Shown piece by piece: positions 9,273-17,749 of a DNA stretch of 48,441 nt (position 1 is its first letter; the number at the start of each line of letters is the position of its first letter). Below the pieces are notes generated by a model. It was not told the origin of the DNA. It did not search any database and saw only the letters and a program-made list of their open reading frames with translations. Source of the DNA: Euzebya rosea (GTDB taxonomy: Bacteria; Actinomycetota; Nitriliruptoria; Euzebyales; Euzebyaceae); contig NZ_PGDQ01000025.1 of the NCBI RefSeq assembly GCF_003073135.1, positions 1-48,441 on the forward strand. The letters run 5' to 3'. A program made the position numbers and the translations under genes.

Positions 9273-10166
9273 TCAGTCCTGGCGGGTACGGACCCGCACG
9301 CGGACCTGCTCGTCCTCGATTTCCGCACCCAGGTCGACACGGGTGTCACCGTTGCGGAACCGGACGTGGACCTCGTCGACCTCGTCGTCCTCGACGGTGA
9401 CCGTCCAGGTGTCGTCGACGGCGACCGCGTCGACCAGCGACACGCCGGTCTCGGTGCGCTCGATGGTCACGGTGCCGATCTCGGCGGCGTCCAGCGTGGC
9501 CTGCTCGCCGACGGCCAGGTCGAGGTAGGTGGTCTCCTCGGTGCGCGGCTCGTCGTCACCGATCTCGTCGTCGTTGTCGTCGTCATCGTCGTCGTCATCG
9601 TGGCCTCGACCGGCGCTGGCCGCAGCGATCGCCGCGTCGAGGATGTCGTCGCAGATGGCGTTGGGGCCACCGAGGGCGACGACCTTGTGCGGGTGCAGGC
9701 GGGCGACTTCCTCGGCCACGATCGGGGGCAGCTCACCGCAGCTGGGGACCAGCAGGACGGGACCGTGCTGCAGCGCACCAGCGGCGACGGCGTCGGCGAA
9801 GTTGTCGGCGCGGGCCAGGTAGACCTCGCTGGCACCACCGCGGAACTCGTACTGGCTGATGGCCACGGCGGTCGAGATGCGGTCGGCACCGAAGACCCGC
9901 GCGCCGCGCACCTGTCGGTCGTCGTCGGACTCGTCGTCATCCGATTCGTCGTCGGATTCGTCCTCGGACTCCTCCTCCTCCGGCTCGGACTCCTCCTCCT
10001 CCGGCTCGGACTCCTCCTCCTCGGGCTCGGACTCCTCGTCCGTCGGGTCCGTGGTGTCCTCGGCGGGGTCGTCCACCGGATCCTGGGCGAGGGCGACGGT
10101 CGAGACCCCCAGTACGAGCACGAGGAGCATGGACAGGAGGGTCTTGATCGCGGTCGGCGTGGTCAC
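9273..10166 (-). CDS. Secreted acidic protein with one cell-wall-binding repeat 2 domain
   Basis: A 297-residue exported protein. The GTG at 10166 (VTTPTAIKTLL) is chosen because AAGGA lies six bases upstream and it yields a clean signal peptide (cleavage near TVALAQD). After the signal comes an almost purely Asp/Glu/Ser stretch with ESEPEEE heptads, then one PF04122-type repeat at about residues 80-175 (ARVFGADRISTAVAISQ, ARADNFADAVAAG, VVALGG). Then follow a run of Asp residues and a beta-rich C-terminal domain. PF04122 domains anchor proteins to wall polymers in Firmicutes; a single copy is unusual because they usually occur in threes. Divergent from the sensor kinase. Confidence 0.75.
   Translation of the reverse strand: MTTPTAIKTLLSMLLVLVLGVSTVALAQDPVDDPAEDTTDPTDEESEPEEEESEPEEEESEPEEEESEDESDDESDDDESDDDRQVRGARVFGADRISTAVAISQYEFRGGASEVYLARADNFADAVAAGALQHGPVLLVPSCGELPPIVAEEVARLHPHKVVALGGPNAICDDILDAAIAAASAGRGHDDDDDDDDNDDEIGDDEPRTEETTYLDLAVGEQATLDAAEIGTVTIERTETGVSLVDAVAVDDTWTVTVEDDEVDEVHVRFRNGDTRVDLGAEIEDEQVRVRVRTRQD
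9966..10028. repeat. 21-bp tandem repeat encoding ESEPEEE heptads
   Basis: Units at 9966-9986, 9987-10007 and 10008-10028 are identical except for one base in the third. Each encodes seven residues of the acidic linker in the wall-binding-repeat protein. The period keeps the reading frame, so unit number can change without breaking the gene. Confidence 0.8.
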
Positions 10167-10290
10167 GCTGACGTCCTTTCGTTCGGCGAGTACAGCACGA
10201 TGATCCTGCGGGCGACCCGGTCGGGTCCCACCACTGGACCTTGGTCGTAGTACTCCGTGCTGACCCGGTGAATCGTGGTATGCCTCCCCC

Positions 10291-11631
10291 ATGTCGGCAC
10301 CCCCCGGCGAGACCTCAATAGCCGTTGTCCGATCCGTCGGCGTGCCCAGCGTCGTCGGGCTCGTCTGGCGTTTCGCGGCGGCGGGCCTGATCGCCCTCGG
10401 GCTGGTCCTCCTTGCGAGCGTCGCACTCAGCCAGTCCGTCGGCCGGGACGTGGCGCTGGACGAGGCCCGACGCATCGCCCGGCTGACCGGCGTCGGCATC
10501 ATCCAGCCCGCCCTGGACCCGGGCATCCTGACCGGCGACGCCACGAGCCTGTCATCGCTGAACCAGACGGTCATCGACGCCGTGCTCGGCGGGTCGCTGG
10601 TGCGGGTCAAGCTGTGGCAACCCGACGGTGACGGCGGGACGATCCTGTACTCCGACGAGAGCCGGCTGATCGGCGAACCACACCCCTGGGACGAGGAGAA
10701 GCAGGCCGCGATCGCCTCCGGTGACATCGTCGTGGAGGAGTCCGACCTGTCGTCGCCGGAGAACCGGTTCGAGGCGTCCCAGTCCGAGCTGCTGGAGGTC
10801 TACCTGCCCATCGACGGGCCCGACGGGGCCCCGTTGCTGTACGAGGCGTACTTCGACCTCCGCCGGGTCAACGAGGCCGGCCGGCGGGTGTGGACGGCGT
10901 TCGCCCCGCTGGTCATCGGCGGGCTGCTGGTCCTGCAGCTGGTCCAGGTCCCGCTGGCGTGGTCGATGGCCCGCCGGCTGCGTGACGGCGCGGTGCACCG
11001 CCAGCAGCTGCTGGTCCGCAGCCTCGAGTCCTCGGCCCTGGAACGGCGTCGGATCGCCGGGGACCTGCACGACGGGGTGGTGCAGGACCTGGCCGGGTTG
11101 TCCTTCGAGCTGTCCGCGGTCGCGTCCGCGGAGGATCCGGACCGGGTGCGGGAGACTGCTGAGTCGGCGGCCACCACGCTGCGGGCCAACGTCGGGGCGC
11201 TGCGGACCCTGCTGGTCGACATCTACCCGCCGGACCTGGACGGCCAGGGCCTCGCGTCGGCGCTGGAGGACCTGCTGGCCCGACATCGCGCGGCCGGACG
11301 GGACGTGCAGCTGGACGCCGACGTCCGGGTGCCGATCCCCCGTCCGACCGCCGAGCTGGTGCACCGCATCGCCCAGGAGGCATTGCGCAACGTCGACAAG
11401 CACGCCGGGGCGGGCCGTGTCGTGGTCACGCTGACCGCCGTGGACGACCGGCTGCGACTCCGGGTCGACGACGACGGCAGCGGCTTCGACCCGACCGGGG
11501 ACGACCGCGACGCCGACGGCCACTTCGGCCTCCGGCTGCTGGCCGACAGCGCCCGCGAGCTCGGCGGCCTGCTGACCCTCTCCTCCGGGGTCGGGGCCGG
11601 GACCGCGATCGAGCTGGAGGTGCCGCTGTGA
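10291..11631 (+). CDS. Sensor histidine kinase, NarL/DesK-type (HisKA_3)
   Basis: Membrane sensor of a two-component system, 446 residues. Two membrane segments (about 23-47 and 201-224) flank an extracellular sensor domain of about 150 residues. The dimerisation helix carries the phosphorylated His260 in ERRRIAGDLHDGVVQDL, the signature of the HisKA_3 class. The ATPase domain has an N box (HRIAQEALRNVDKHA) and a G box (VDDDGSGFD). Its stop overlaps the GTG of the response regulator gene by four bases, so the two are translated together. The signal is unknown; the divergent wall-protein gene is a plausible target. The ATG at 10291 lacks a strong ribosome binding site. Confidence 0.92.
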   Translation: MSAPPGETSIAVVRSVGVPSVVGLVWRFAAAGLIALGLVLLASVALSQSVGRDVALDEARRIARLTGVGIIQPALDPGILTGDATSLSSLNQTVIDAVLGGSLVRVKLWQPDGDGGTILYSDESRLIGEPHPWDEEKQAAIASGDIVVEESDLSSPENRFEASQSELLEVYLPIDGPDGAPLLYEAYFDLRRVNEAGRRVWTAFAPLVIGGLLVLQLVQVPLAWSMARRLRDGAVHRQQLLVRSLESSALERRRIAGDLHDGVVQDLAGLSFELSAVASAEDPDRVRETAESAATTLRANVGALRTLLVDIYPPDLDGQGLASALEDLLARHRAAGRDVQLDADVRVPIPRPTAELVHRIAQEALRNVDKHAGAGRVVVTLTAVDDRLRLRVDDDGSGFDPTGDDRDADGHFGLRLLADSARELGGLLTLSSGVGAGTAIELEVPL

Positions 11632-12248
11632 CCGTGCTGCGAGTGATGGTGGTCGACGACCACGCGGTGGTCCGCAACGGGCTGCGGATGCTGCTCGAGG
11701 CCGCCGGCGGGTTCGACGTCGTGCACCTGGCCGAGGACGGCCGGCGGGCGGTGGATCTGGCGGCCGACGATCCTCCCGACGTGGTGCTGATGGACCTGGC
11801 CATGCCGGTCATGGACGGGGTGGAGGCCACCCGGGCGCTGAAGGCCGCACACCCGGGCGTACGGGTGGTCGTCCTGACGTCGTTGGGCGAGCCCGATCGC
11901 ATCGTGGCGGCGATCGACGCCGGCGCCGATGGGTACCTGTTCAAGCACGCCGAACCCGCCGAGATCGCCGAGGCGATCCGCACGGCCCACGAGGGTGGGG
12001 CGGTGCTGGATCCCAAGGCCGCGAGGGCGATGCTGGACGCCCGGAGCGCCCCTTCCGGCCCGGCCCTGACCGACCGGGAGCAGCAGGTCCTCGACCTGGT
12101 TGCCGAGGGGTTGGCCAACAAGCAGATCGGCCGCCGGCTGGGCATCACCGAGCGGACGGTGAAGGCCCACCTGACCCGCATCTACCAGGCGATCGGCGTG
12201 CAGGACCGGACGCAGGCCGCGCTGTGGGTCCAGCGTCGTCGCGGCTGA
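11628..12248 (+). CDS. Response regulator, NarL/LuxR family
   Basis: DNA-binding partner of the preceding kinase, 206 residues. The receiver domain has the acidic pair D10-D11, the phosphoacceptor Asp56 (VVLMDLAMP) and a conserved Lys near 106 (YLFKHAEP). The C-terminal LuxR-type helix-turn-helix spans about 143-200 (LTDREQQVLDLVAEGLANKQ, TERTVKAHL). The GTG start at 11628 lies inside the kinase stop codon overlap. Targets are unknown; AGTACT-containing motifs occur on both sides of the pair. Confidence 0.94.
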   Translation: MTVLRVMVVDDHAVVRNGLRMLLEAAGGFDVVHLAEDGRRAVDLAADDPPDVVLMDLAMPVMDGVEATRALKAAHPGVRVVVLTSLGEPDRIVAAIDAGADGYLFKHAEPAEIAEAIRTAHEGGAVLDPKAARAMLDARSAPSGPALTDREQQVLDLVAEGLANKQIGRRLGITERTVKAHLTRIYQAIGVQDRTQAALWVQRRRG

Positions 12249-12404
12249 CCCGCCCCAGCCACATCACGCTCGATCAACGACATGACGGTCTGTCGATATC
12301 GGCTGAAATGGGTCTGGTCTCAGTAGTCATTCAGTACTAGTGTCCCGCGGATTCACGGCCCATCGCAGTCCGCTGGCGGGCCCCAAGGAGGAAAGGTCCT
12401 TGCC

Positions 12405-13949
12405 ATGCGCAGATACATGATCCTGCTTGTCCTCGCGCTCGCCGCGGTGGCGTTGCCGGCGGCCGGCGCCAGCGCCAGCGGCTGCGAGAGCCGCACCAAC
12501 AACACCTACAAGAAGCTGATGGACTGCGTCACCCTTGACGGGGCGCGGGAACACCAGGCAGCGCTGCAGGCCATCGCCGACCAGCACAACGGGATCCGCA
12601 CGTCGGGCACACCCGGGTACGACGCCTCGGCCGCGTACGCCGCTGACGTGTTCCGCGCCGCCGGCTACGACGTGACGGTCCAGGAGTTTCAGTTCCAGAC
12701 GTTCCTCACGCTGTCCCGGACCGTCCTCGAACAGGTGGCACCGGCACCCGCCGGGCCGGTGGCCACCAACATCATGTCCTACTCCGGCAGCGGCGACGTG
12801 ACCGCACCGGTCACGGCGCTGCCCGCTCCCCCGGCGGACGCGACGCCCGGGTGCGAGGCTGGCGACTTCGCCGGCTTCCCGGTCGGGAACATCGCGCTGA
12901 TCAGCCGCGGCGCCTGCGCCTTCGCGCTCAAGGCCAGCAACGCCGCGGCGGCTGGGGCTGCCGGCGTAGTGATCTACAACAACACGACTGGAACGCTCAA
13001 TGGCACGCTGTCGTCGTCGTTCACGCTGGACATCCCGGTCACGTCGGTCACGCAGGAGGTCGGGCAGCAGCTGGCCACCACCTCCGGACTGGTCATGCGC
13101 CTGAAGGCCGAGACATTCCGCGGCACCGCCACGACCGCCAACGTCCTGGCCGAGACGCCCGGTGGCAACCCCGACAACGTCGTCATGGTCGGCGCGCACC
13201 TCGACAGCGTGAACGCCGGCCCCGGCATCAACGACAACGGCTCGGGAACCGCGGCCATCCTGGAGACGGCCGAGGCGATGCAGAAGGTCAACCCTCGCAA
13301 CAAGGTGCGGTTCGCCCTGTGGGGCGCGGAGGAGTCGGGCCTGCTCGGTGCCCACCACTACATCGACACTCGCACCCAGGAGCAGCTCGACGACATCGCG
13401 CTGTACCTCAACTTCGACATGATCGGGTCGCCGAACCACGTGTTCTTCGTCTACGACGGCGATGACTCCGACGGCGTCGGCGCCGGACCCGGGCCGGCCG
13501 GATCGGCCGCCATCGAGACGCTGTTCGAGAGCTATTACCGGCAGGTCGGTGAGTCGTGGAAGGGCACTGACTTCTCCGGCCGTTCCGACTACGGGCCCTT
13601 CATCGCACGGGGTGTGCCGTCCGGCGGCCTCTTCACCGGCGCGGAAGGCATCAAGACGGCTGCGGAGGCCGAGACCTGGGGCGGCACGGCCGGTGATCAG
13701 TACGACCCCTGCTACCACCTGGCCTGCGACGACTACGACAACGTCAACCTGCACGCGCTGGACGTCAACGTCGACGCGGTCGCCTACTCGGTGCTGACCT
13801 ACGCGTACTCCACGCAGAGCGTCAACGGGGTACCGGGCAAGCCGGTCCCGGGCTCGGCATCGGTGGGGTCGGGCAGCTCGTCAGCTGCCGGGTACCCGGG
13901 TGGGACGTCCTCCGGGCTGCACGACGACGAGGACCACGTGACCAGCTAG
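12405..13949 (+). CDS. Secreted M28-family metallopeptidase with PA domain
   Basis: Exported zinc aminopeptidase of 514 residues. A signal peptide (cleavage near GASASG) is followed by a prodomain-like segment, a protease-associated PA domain at about 130-225 (GNIALISRGACAFALKASNA), and the M28 catalytic domain. The expected zinc ligands and catalytic residues are visible: GAHLDS, NDNGSG, the paired Glu in WGAEESG, Asp in NFDMIGSP, and a late His in CYHLACDD. The ATG follows AAGGAGGAAAGG, an excellent ribosome binding site. It lies 156 bases after the response regulator and could be part of its regulon, though it has room for its own promoter. The last 40 residues are a low-complexity Gly/Ser tail. 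Confidence 0.92.
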   Translation: MRRYMILLVLALAAVALPAAGASASGCESRTNNTYKKLMDCVTLDGAREHQAALQAIADQHNGIRTSGTPGYDASAAYAADVFRAAGYDVTVQEFQFQTFLTLSRTVLEQVAPAPAGPVATNIMSYSGSGDVTAPVTALPAPPADATPGCEAGDFAGFPVGNIALISRGACAFALKASNAAAAGAAGVVIYNNTTGTLNGTLSSSFTLDIPVTSVTQEVGQQLATTSGLVMRLKAETFRGTATTANVLAETPGGNPDNVVMVGAHLDSVNAGPGINDNGSGTAAILETAEAMQKVNPRNKVRFALWGAEESGLLGAHHYIDTRTQEQLDDIALYLNFDMIGSPNHVFFVYDGDDSDGVGAGPGPAGSAAIETLFESYYRQVGESWKGTDFSGRSDYGPFIARGVPSGGLFTGAEGIKTAAEAETWGGTAGDQYDPCYHLACDDYDNVNLHALDVNVDAVAYSVLTYAYSTQSVNGVPGKPVPGSASVGSGSSSAAGYPGGTSSGLHDDEDHVTS

Positions 13950-13984
13950 GGATGTCGGTCGGGCGCCACGCCTGACCATCGTGG

Positions 13985-14010
13985 CTGCCCGGGTGTGTTC
14001 ACCCGGGCAG
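13985..14010. terminator. Bidirectional terminator hairpin overlapping a stop codon
   Basis: A perfect 11-bp stem, CTGCCCGGGTG at 13985-13995 and CACCCGGGCAG at 14000-14010, with a TGTT loop lies between the convergent M28 peptidase and thioesterase genes. The stop codon of the thioesterase (13999-14001) and its last codons are inside the hairpin. Confidence 0.8.
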
Positions 14011-14439
14011 TTCGCCCTCCAGGACCGTACGCATGTCGTCGGGGATGGGGGCGGCCCGGCGGTCGTCGCCGAGGTGGACCATGACGTTGATGGCCGTGGT
14101 CTTGCAGGCGCCCTCGTGGAACACGCCGGTGGCGATGCGGAAGGAGGAGGTGCCGACGCCGACGATGCGCGCACCGATGTCGACGTGGCTGGGCCAGTAC
14201 AGGTCCTCGCGGAAGTCGACCTCGAGGCGGACGAACATGATGCGGCCGAAGGGCACCTCCACCCGGCCCGACAGCTCCATGGCGTAGGCGATCCGTCCCG
14301 TCTCGATCAGGGCGGTGTGCCCGACGTTGTTGACGTGGCCGACCATGTCGGTGTCGGAGAACCTGACCCGCTCGGTGGTGAACCAGTCGTAGAAGGACGG
14401 GTCGGTCAGGTCGTGGTCGGTCGTGTCGTTGGCAGGCAT
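13999..14439 (-). CDS. Acyl-CoA thioesterase, 4HBT hotdog family
   Basis: Small hotdog-fold thioesterase of 146 residues, expected to hydrolyse acyl-CoA esters in the cytoplasm. The motif VRFSDTDMVGHVNNVGH near the N terminus is the 4HBT active-site signature, with the catalytic Asp in SDTDMVGHVNN. The ATG at 14439 follows GAGGA and gives the normal family length; the frame continues upstream to 14607 but the extra residues are not family-like and overlap the divergent M23 gene. The substrate cannot be told from sequence. Confidence 0.9.
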   Translation of the reverse strand: MPANDTTDHDLTDPSFYDWFTTERVRFSDTDMVGHVNNVGHTALIETGRIAYAMELSGRVEVPFGRIMFVRLEVDFREDLYWPSHVDIGARIVGVGTSSFRIATGVFHEGACKTTAINVMVHLGDDRRAAPIPDDMRTVLEGELPG

Positions 14440-14529
14440 GGGCGTATCCTCGCTGATCGTCCGCCTTCGGGACCAGACGTGTGCACGACGTCCCACACTC
14501 GCACACGATCCGGTCGTAACGTTTCCGTC

Positions 14530-15651
14530 GTGCATCGAGACTTCCCCCTCGTCGGTGCCGTTGTTCTGCTGATCGCTCTGCCTGCCGTTCTGCTGAACGT
14601 CCCGCACGCGTCAGCTGCACCGGACCGCAACGCTGTCCTGGACCTGGCCTTCCCAGTGGCTGGGTCCGTCACCTTCGACGACACCTACACCGCCAACCGT
14701 GACGGTGGTGATCGGCGTCATCAGGCCACAGACGTCTTCGGCGTGAAGGGCCAACCGGTCCACGCCGTGGTGTCGGGCGAGATCTGCTTCGCACCGGGCA
14801 TCAACGAGCCGATGCCCGGCTACGGCTACATGCTGCGGATCTGCCGAGATGGGGTCACGTACTCCTACATCCATCTCAACAACGACACGCCCGGGACCGA
14901 CGACGGTCAGGGCGGCCACGAACGTGCCTACGCGCCGGGAATCCGTGTCGGCGTACAGGTCACCCGAGGTCAGCTGATCGGCTGGCTGGGGGACTCGGGC
15001 AACGCCGAGGACACCCCGCCGCACCTGCACTTCTCCATCTTCGACACCGCGTTCGAGGACCCCGAGCTGGAACGGGCGCCGTGGCGCCAGCACTACCGCA
15101 ACCCCTATCCCAGCCTGGTCGCCGCCGTGGCTCGCGGGGAGGTGCCGGGTCAGGGAGGCTCGGGTGCCATGCGGCTTGGGCATCGTGGTGAGGCGGTGCA
15201 GGCCTGGCAGGAAGCGCTGAACCGTGCCGTCGACGCGGGCCTCGGGGCCGACGGTGTCTTCGGCCCGGCGACCGATGCGGCGACCCGGGCGTTCCAGGAG
15301 GCGCGAGGGCTGGAGGTCGACGGCATCGTCGGCCCGGCCACCCTCGCGGCGATGGAGTCGGTGGGTGTCCCCGTGTCGGCGGCGGGAGGCGACCCGCAGC
15401 AGGTGTCGGACGGGACGTTCCCCGGCCGGCTGCTGCGCCTGACCGACCCGATGACCCGCGGCGAGGACGTCCGCGAGTGGCAGGCCCGCATGCGGGAACG
15501 CGGCTGGCGTGGCGCCGACGGTGCCCCGCTGGACGTCGACGGCATCTTCGGCCCGGACTCCGACCGGGCAGCCCGGCTGTTCCAGGAGGAGCGGGGCCTG
15601 ACCGCCGACGGCATCGTCGGCCCGGCGACGTGGGCCGCCGCGTTCGACTGA
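14530..15651 (+). CDS. Secreted M23-like protein with two peptidoglycan-binding domains
   Basis: Exported wall-active protein of 373 residues. The GTG at 14530 opens a signal peptide (cleavage near ASAAPD). The M23/LytM domain spans about 45-195, with metal-ligand-type HQATD and PHLHFSI motifs, which fits an active zinc endopeptidase. Two PG_binding_1 domains follow, at about 215-280 and 305-370, each with the repeated phrase DGVFGPAT or DGIFGPDS and DGIVGPAT. Role: cleavage or remodelling of peptidoglycan crosslinks. The frame is open further upstream, but that part overlaps the thioesterase on the other strand. No strong ribosome binding site precedes the GTG. Confidence 0.88.
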   Translation: MHRDFPLVGAVVLLIALPAVLLNVPHASAAPDRNAVLDLAFPVAGSVTFDDTYTANRDGGDRRHQATDVFGVKGQPVHAVVSGEICFAPGINEPMPGYGYMLRICRDGVTYSYIHLNNDTPGTDDGQGGHERAYAPGIRVGVQVTRGQLIGWLGDSGNAEDTPPHLHFSIFDTAFEDPELERAPWRQHYRNPYPSLVAAVARGEVPGQGGSGAMRLGHRGEAVQAWQEALNRAVDAGLGADGVFGPATDAATRAFQEARGLEVDGIVGPATLAAMESVGVPVSAAGGDPQQVSDGTFPGRLLRLTDPMTRGEDVREWQARMRERGWRGADGAPLDVDGIFGPDSDRAARLFQEERGLTADGIVGPATWAAAFD

Positions 15652-15661
15652 CGAACCAGCG

Positions 15662-15690
15662 CGCTGCCCGGTCCTCGTGGCCGGGCAGCG
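15662..15690. terminator. Bidirectional terminator hairpin
   Basis: A perfect 10-bp stem (CGCTGCCCGG at 15662-15671, CCGGGCAGCG at 15681-15690) with a 9-base loop lies in the 48-bp gap between the convergent M23 gene and the CapD-type gene. No T tract follows, as is common in high-GC actinobacteria. Confidence 0.8.
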
Positions 15691-15699
15691 ACTGGCCGG

Positions 15700-17619
15700 T
15701 CAGGTGGTGACGTCCACCGTCTGGCTGATGTCGGAGAGGATCAGGTCCGGGCGGGCCTCCGACGGCGTCTCGAACTCAGGCACCAGCCGGCGCAGGTAGC
15801 GCAGCATCAGCGGGGCGTCGAAGGGCACGGCGTCGAGCTGGGCGGCCAGCTCGGCGACCGGGACCTCCCCGGCGGTCTGCCAGCGGTAGATCTTGGGGTG
15901 CTCGGTGGACAGGGCGCGTTCGGAGGTCAGCCCGAGCTCCTCGTAGAGCTTCTCCCCCGGGCGCAGGCCGACGTACTCGATGTCGATGTCCTGGCCGACC
16001 CGCAGGCCCGACAGCCGGATCAGGTCCTCGGCCATCTGGGTGATCTTGATCTGCTCGCCCATGTCGAGGACGAAGATGTCGCCGCTGGTCCCCATGACCG
16101 CCGTCTGCAGGACGAGCTGGACGGCCTCCGGAATGGTCATGAAGTAGCGACGGACCTCGGGGTGGGTGACCGTGATCGGGCCACCCTGGTCGATCTGCTT
16201 GCGGAACAGGGGGACGACGCTGCCCGATGACCCCAGGACGTTGCCGAACCGGACCGCGGAGTAGGGACGGCCGATCTCGGCGGCCTTCGCCACCACGTAG
16301 CGCTCGGCGGCGCGCTTGGTGGCACCCATGACCGAGGTGGGGTTGACGGCCTTGTCGGTGGAGATCAGGACGAACCGGTCCACTCCCCCGTCGGCGCAGG
16401 CGTCGACCAAAGTCCTGGTGCCGACGACGTTGTTCTTGAACGCCTCGACCGGGTTGGCCTCCATCATCGGGACGTGCTTGTGCGCGGCGGCGTGCACGAC
16501 CAGGGACGGCCGGTGGGTCGAGATGACCTCCCGGATGCGCTGCCGGTCGACGACGTCGGCGATGGCGCAGACCAGCTCGGTCGTGCCCGCGTCGGGGCGC
16601 AGCTCCATCTCGATCTGGTACAGGGCGTTCTCGGCCTGCTCGACCATGACCAGCTTGGCGGGTCGGCGTGCGGCAAGCTGTCGGCAGAGCTCCGATCCGA
16701 TGCTGCCGCCGGCGCCGGTGACCATGACGACACGGCCGGCGACCAGCCGGTCGAGGCCGGCAAGGTCCGTCGCGACGGGATCGCGGTGCAGCAGATCCTC
16801 GAGCTCGATGGCGCGGGGGCGCAGCTCCATGCTGCCGGCGACGACTTGGGCGAGGCCGGCGACCTTCCGGACCTCGATGCCGGCGGTGGCCGCCATCTCC
16901 CCCAGATGCCGCACCAGGTCGGCGGGCGGGGTCTGGATGCAGATCAGTAGCTGCTCGGTCTCGTGGGCCTGGATCAGCTCCGGCAGGTCCGCGATGCCCC
17001 CGAGCACGTCGAGGTTGTGGATCCGCTGCCCCTGCTTGTTGGGGTCGTCGTCGACGAAGCCGACGGGGTCCAGGCCGAGGTCTGGCCGGAGGCGCAGCTG
17101 GCGAGCGACCGCCACACCAGCCTCGCCGGCCCCGATCAGGATCGTCCGGGTGACCGAGTCGCCGGTGGCCCGTCGGATCTCGGCAGACTCCGACAGCGAC
17201 CGACGGACGGCCCGTGCCCCACCCACCGCCACGAGGGAGGTGAAGAAGTTGATCGCCGTGACGCCCAAGGGGATGGACGTCAGCTCGCCTGGCAGTCCCG
17301 GCAGGTCGAGCGACGGGCCCAGCAGGCGCAGGACGGCCAGGGTGGCCGAGGCGATGTAGAGGGCCCGGACCAGCAGGCCGAGGTCGCCGATGGTGACGTA
17401 GCGCCAGCTGCCCTCCACGACGCGCAGGCGGACCATGAGCAGGTACTCCAGGCCGACGACGAACACGAGGACCTGCGCGAGCTGGGTGAAGGACCGGTCC
17501 GGGATGTCCCAGTCGAACCTGATCCAGTACGCCACCACGAGCGCCAACGCCAACAGCGCTATGTCAACCGCTCGTCGTGCCGCCCGCCGTGCCATCGGTG
17601 CTGTCGTGTTCTTCGTCAT
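15700..17619 (-). CDS. Nucleotide-sugar 4,6-dehydratase, WbpM/PglF/CapD type
   Basis: Membrane-bound short-chain dehydrogenase-type enzyme that probably acts on UDP-GlcNAc to start synthesis of a deoxy amino sugar for surface glycans. Its 639 residues match the long WbpM/PglF class: four N-terminal membrane segments (about 18-135), a first Rossmann-like domain (LIGAGEAG, 161-168), then the catalytic domain with the NAD motif TGAGGSIG at 301-308. The active site reads MGATK (431-435), where Met replaces the usual Tyr, typical of this class. The ATG at 17619 follows AGGAGGGG. It is the last gene of the minus-strand polysaccharide region, separated from its neighbour by a strong hairpin. Confidence 0.92.
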   Translation of the reverse strand: MTKNTTAPMARRAARRAVDIALLALALVVAYWIRFDWDIPDRSFTQLAQVLVFVVGLEYLLMVRLRVVEGSWRYVTIGDLGLLVRALYIASATLAVLRLLGPSLDLPGLPGELTSIPLGVTAINFFTSLVAVGGARAVRRSLSESAEIRRATGDSVTRTILIGAGEAGVAVARQLRLRPDLGLDPVGFVDDDPNKQGQRIHNLDVLGGIADLPELIQAHETEQLLICIQTPPADLVRHLGEMAATAGIEVRKVAGLAQVVAGSMELRPRAIELEDLLHRDPVATDLAGLDRLVAGRVVMVTGAGGSIGSELCRQLAARRPAKLVMVEQAENALYQIEMELRPDAGTTELVCAIADVVDRQRIREVISTHRPSLVVHAAAHKHVPMMEANPVEAFKNNVVGTRTLVDACADGGVDRFVLISTDKAVNPTSVMGATKRAAERYVVAKAAEIGRPYSAVRFGNVLGSSGSVVPLFRKQIDQGGPITVTHPEVRRYFMTIPEAVQLVLQTAVMGTSGDIFVLDMGEQIKITQMAEDLIRLSGLRVGQDIDIEYVGLRPGEKLYEELGLTSERALSTEHPKIYRWQTAGEVPVAELAAQLDAVPFDAPLMLRYLRRLVPEFETPSEARPDLILSDISQTVDVTT

Positions 17620-17679
17620 GCCCACCCCTCCTGGGTCCTTGCCCTCACTGGCTTGCTGTTCGGTCCCCACGACCGAACG

Positions 17680-17719
17680 CAACGAGCGCGGTGCGGCTGC
17701 TGCCACACCGCGCTCGTTG
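17680..17719 (-). terminator. Perfect 14-bp hairpin between the wall-binding protein and dehydratase genes
   Basis: CAACGAGCGCGGTG at 17680-17693 pairs without mismatch with 17706-17719 around a 12-base loop. It lies about 30 bases after the stop of the upstream minus-strand gene and about 60 bases before the ATG of the next. It is probably the terminator of the wall-binding protein gene, possibly with read-through into the dehydratase gene. There is no T tract. Confidence 0.7.
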
Positions 17720-17749
17720 GAGTTGCTGTCCTGGCTGTGTCGCTAGCCC

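Noticed and set aside
8133-10250. 705-residue plus-strand Arg/Gly/Val-rich reading frame
   Set aside because: It is opposite two Asp/Glu-rich minus-strand genes; GAC/GAG-rich codons read backwards give long open frames rich in Arg, Val and Leu. The minus-strand proteins have signal peptides, ribosome binding sites and domains.
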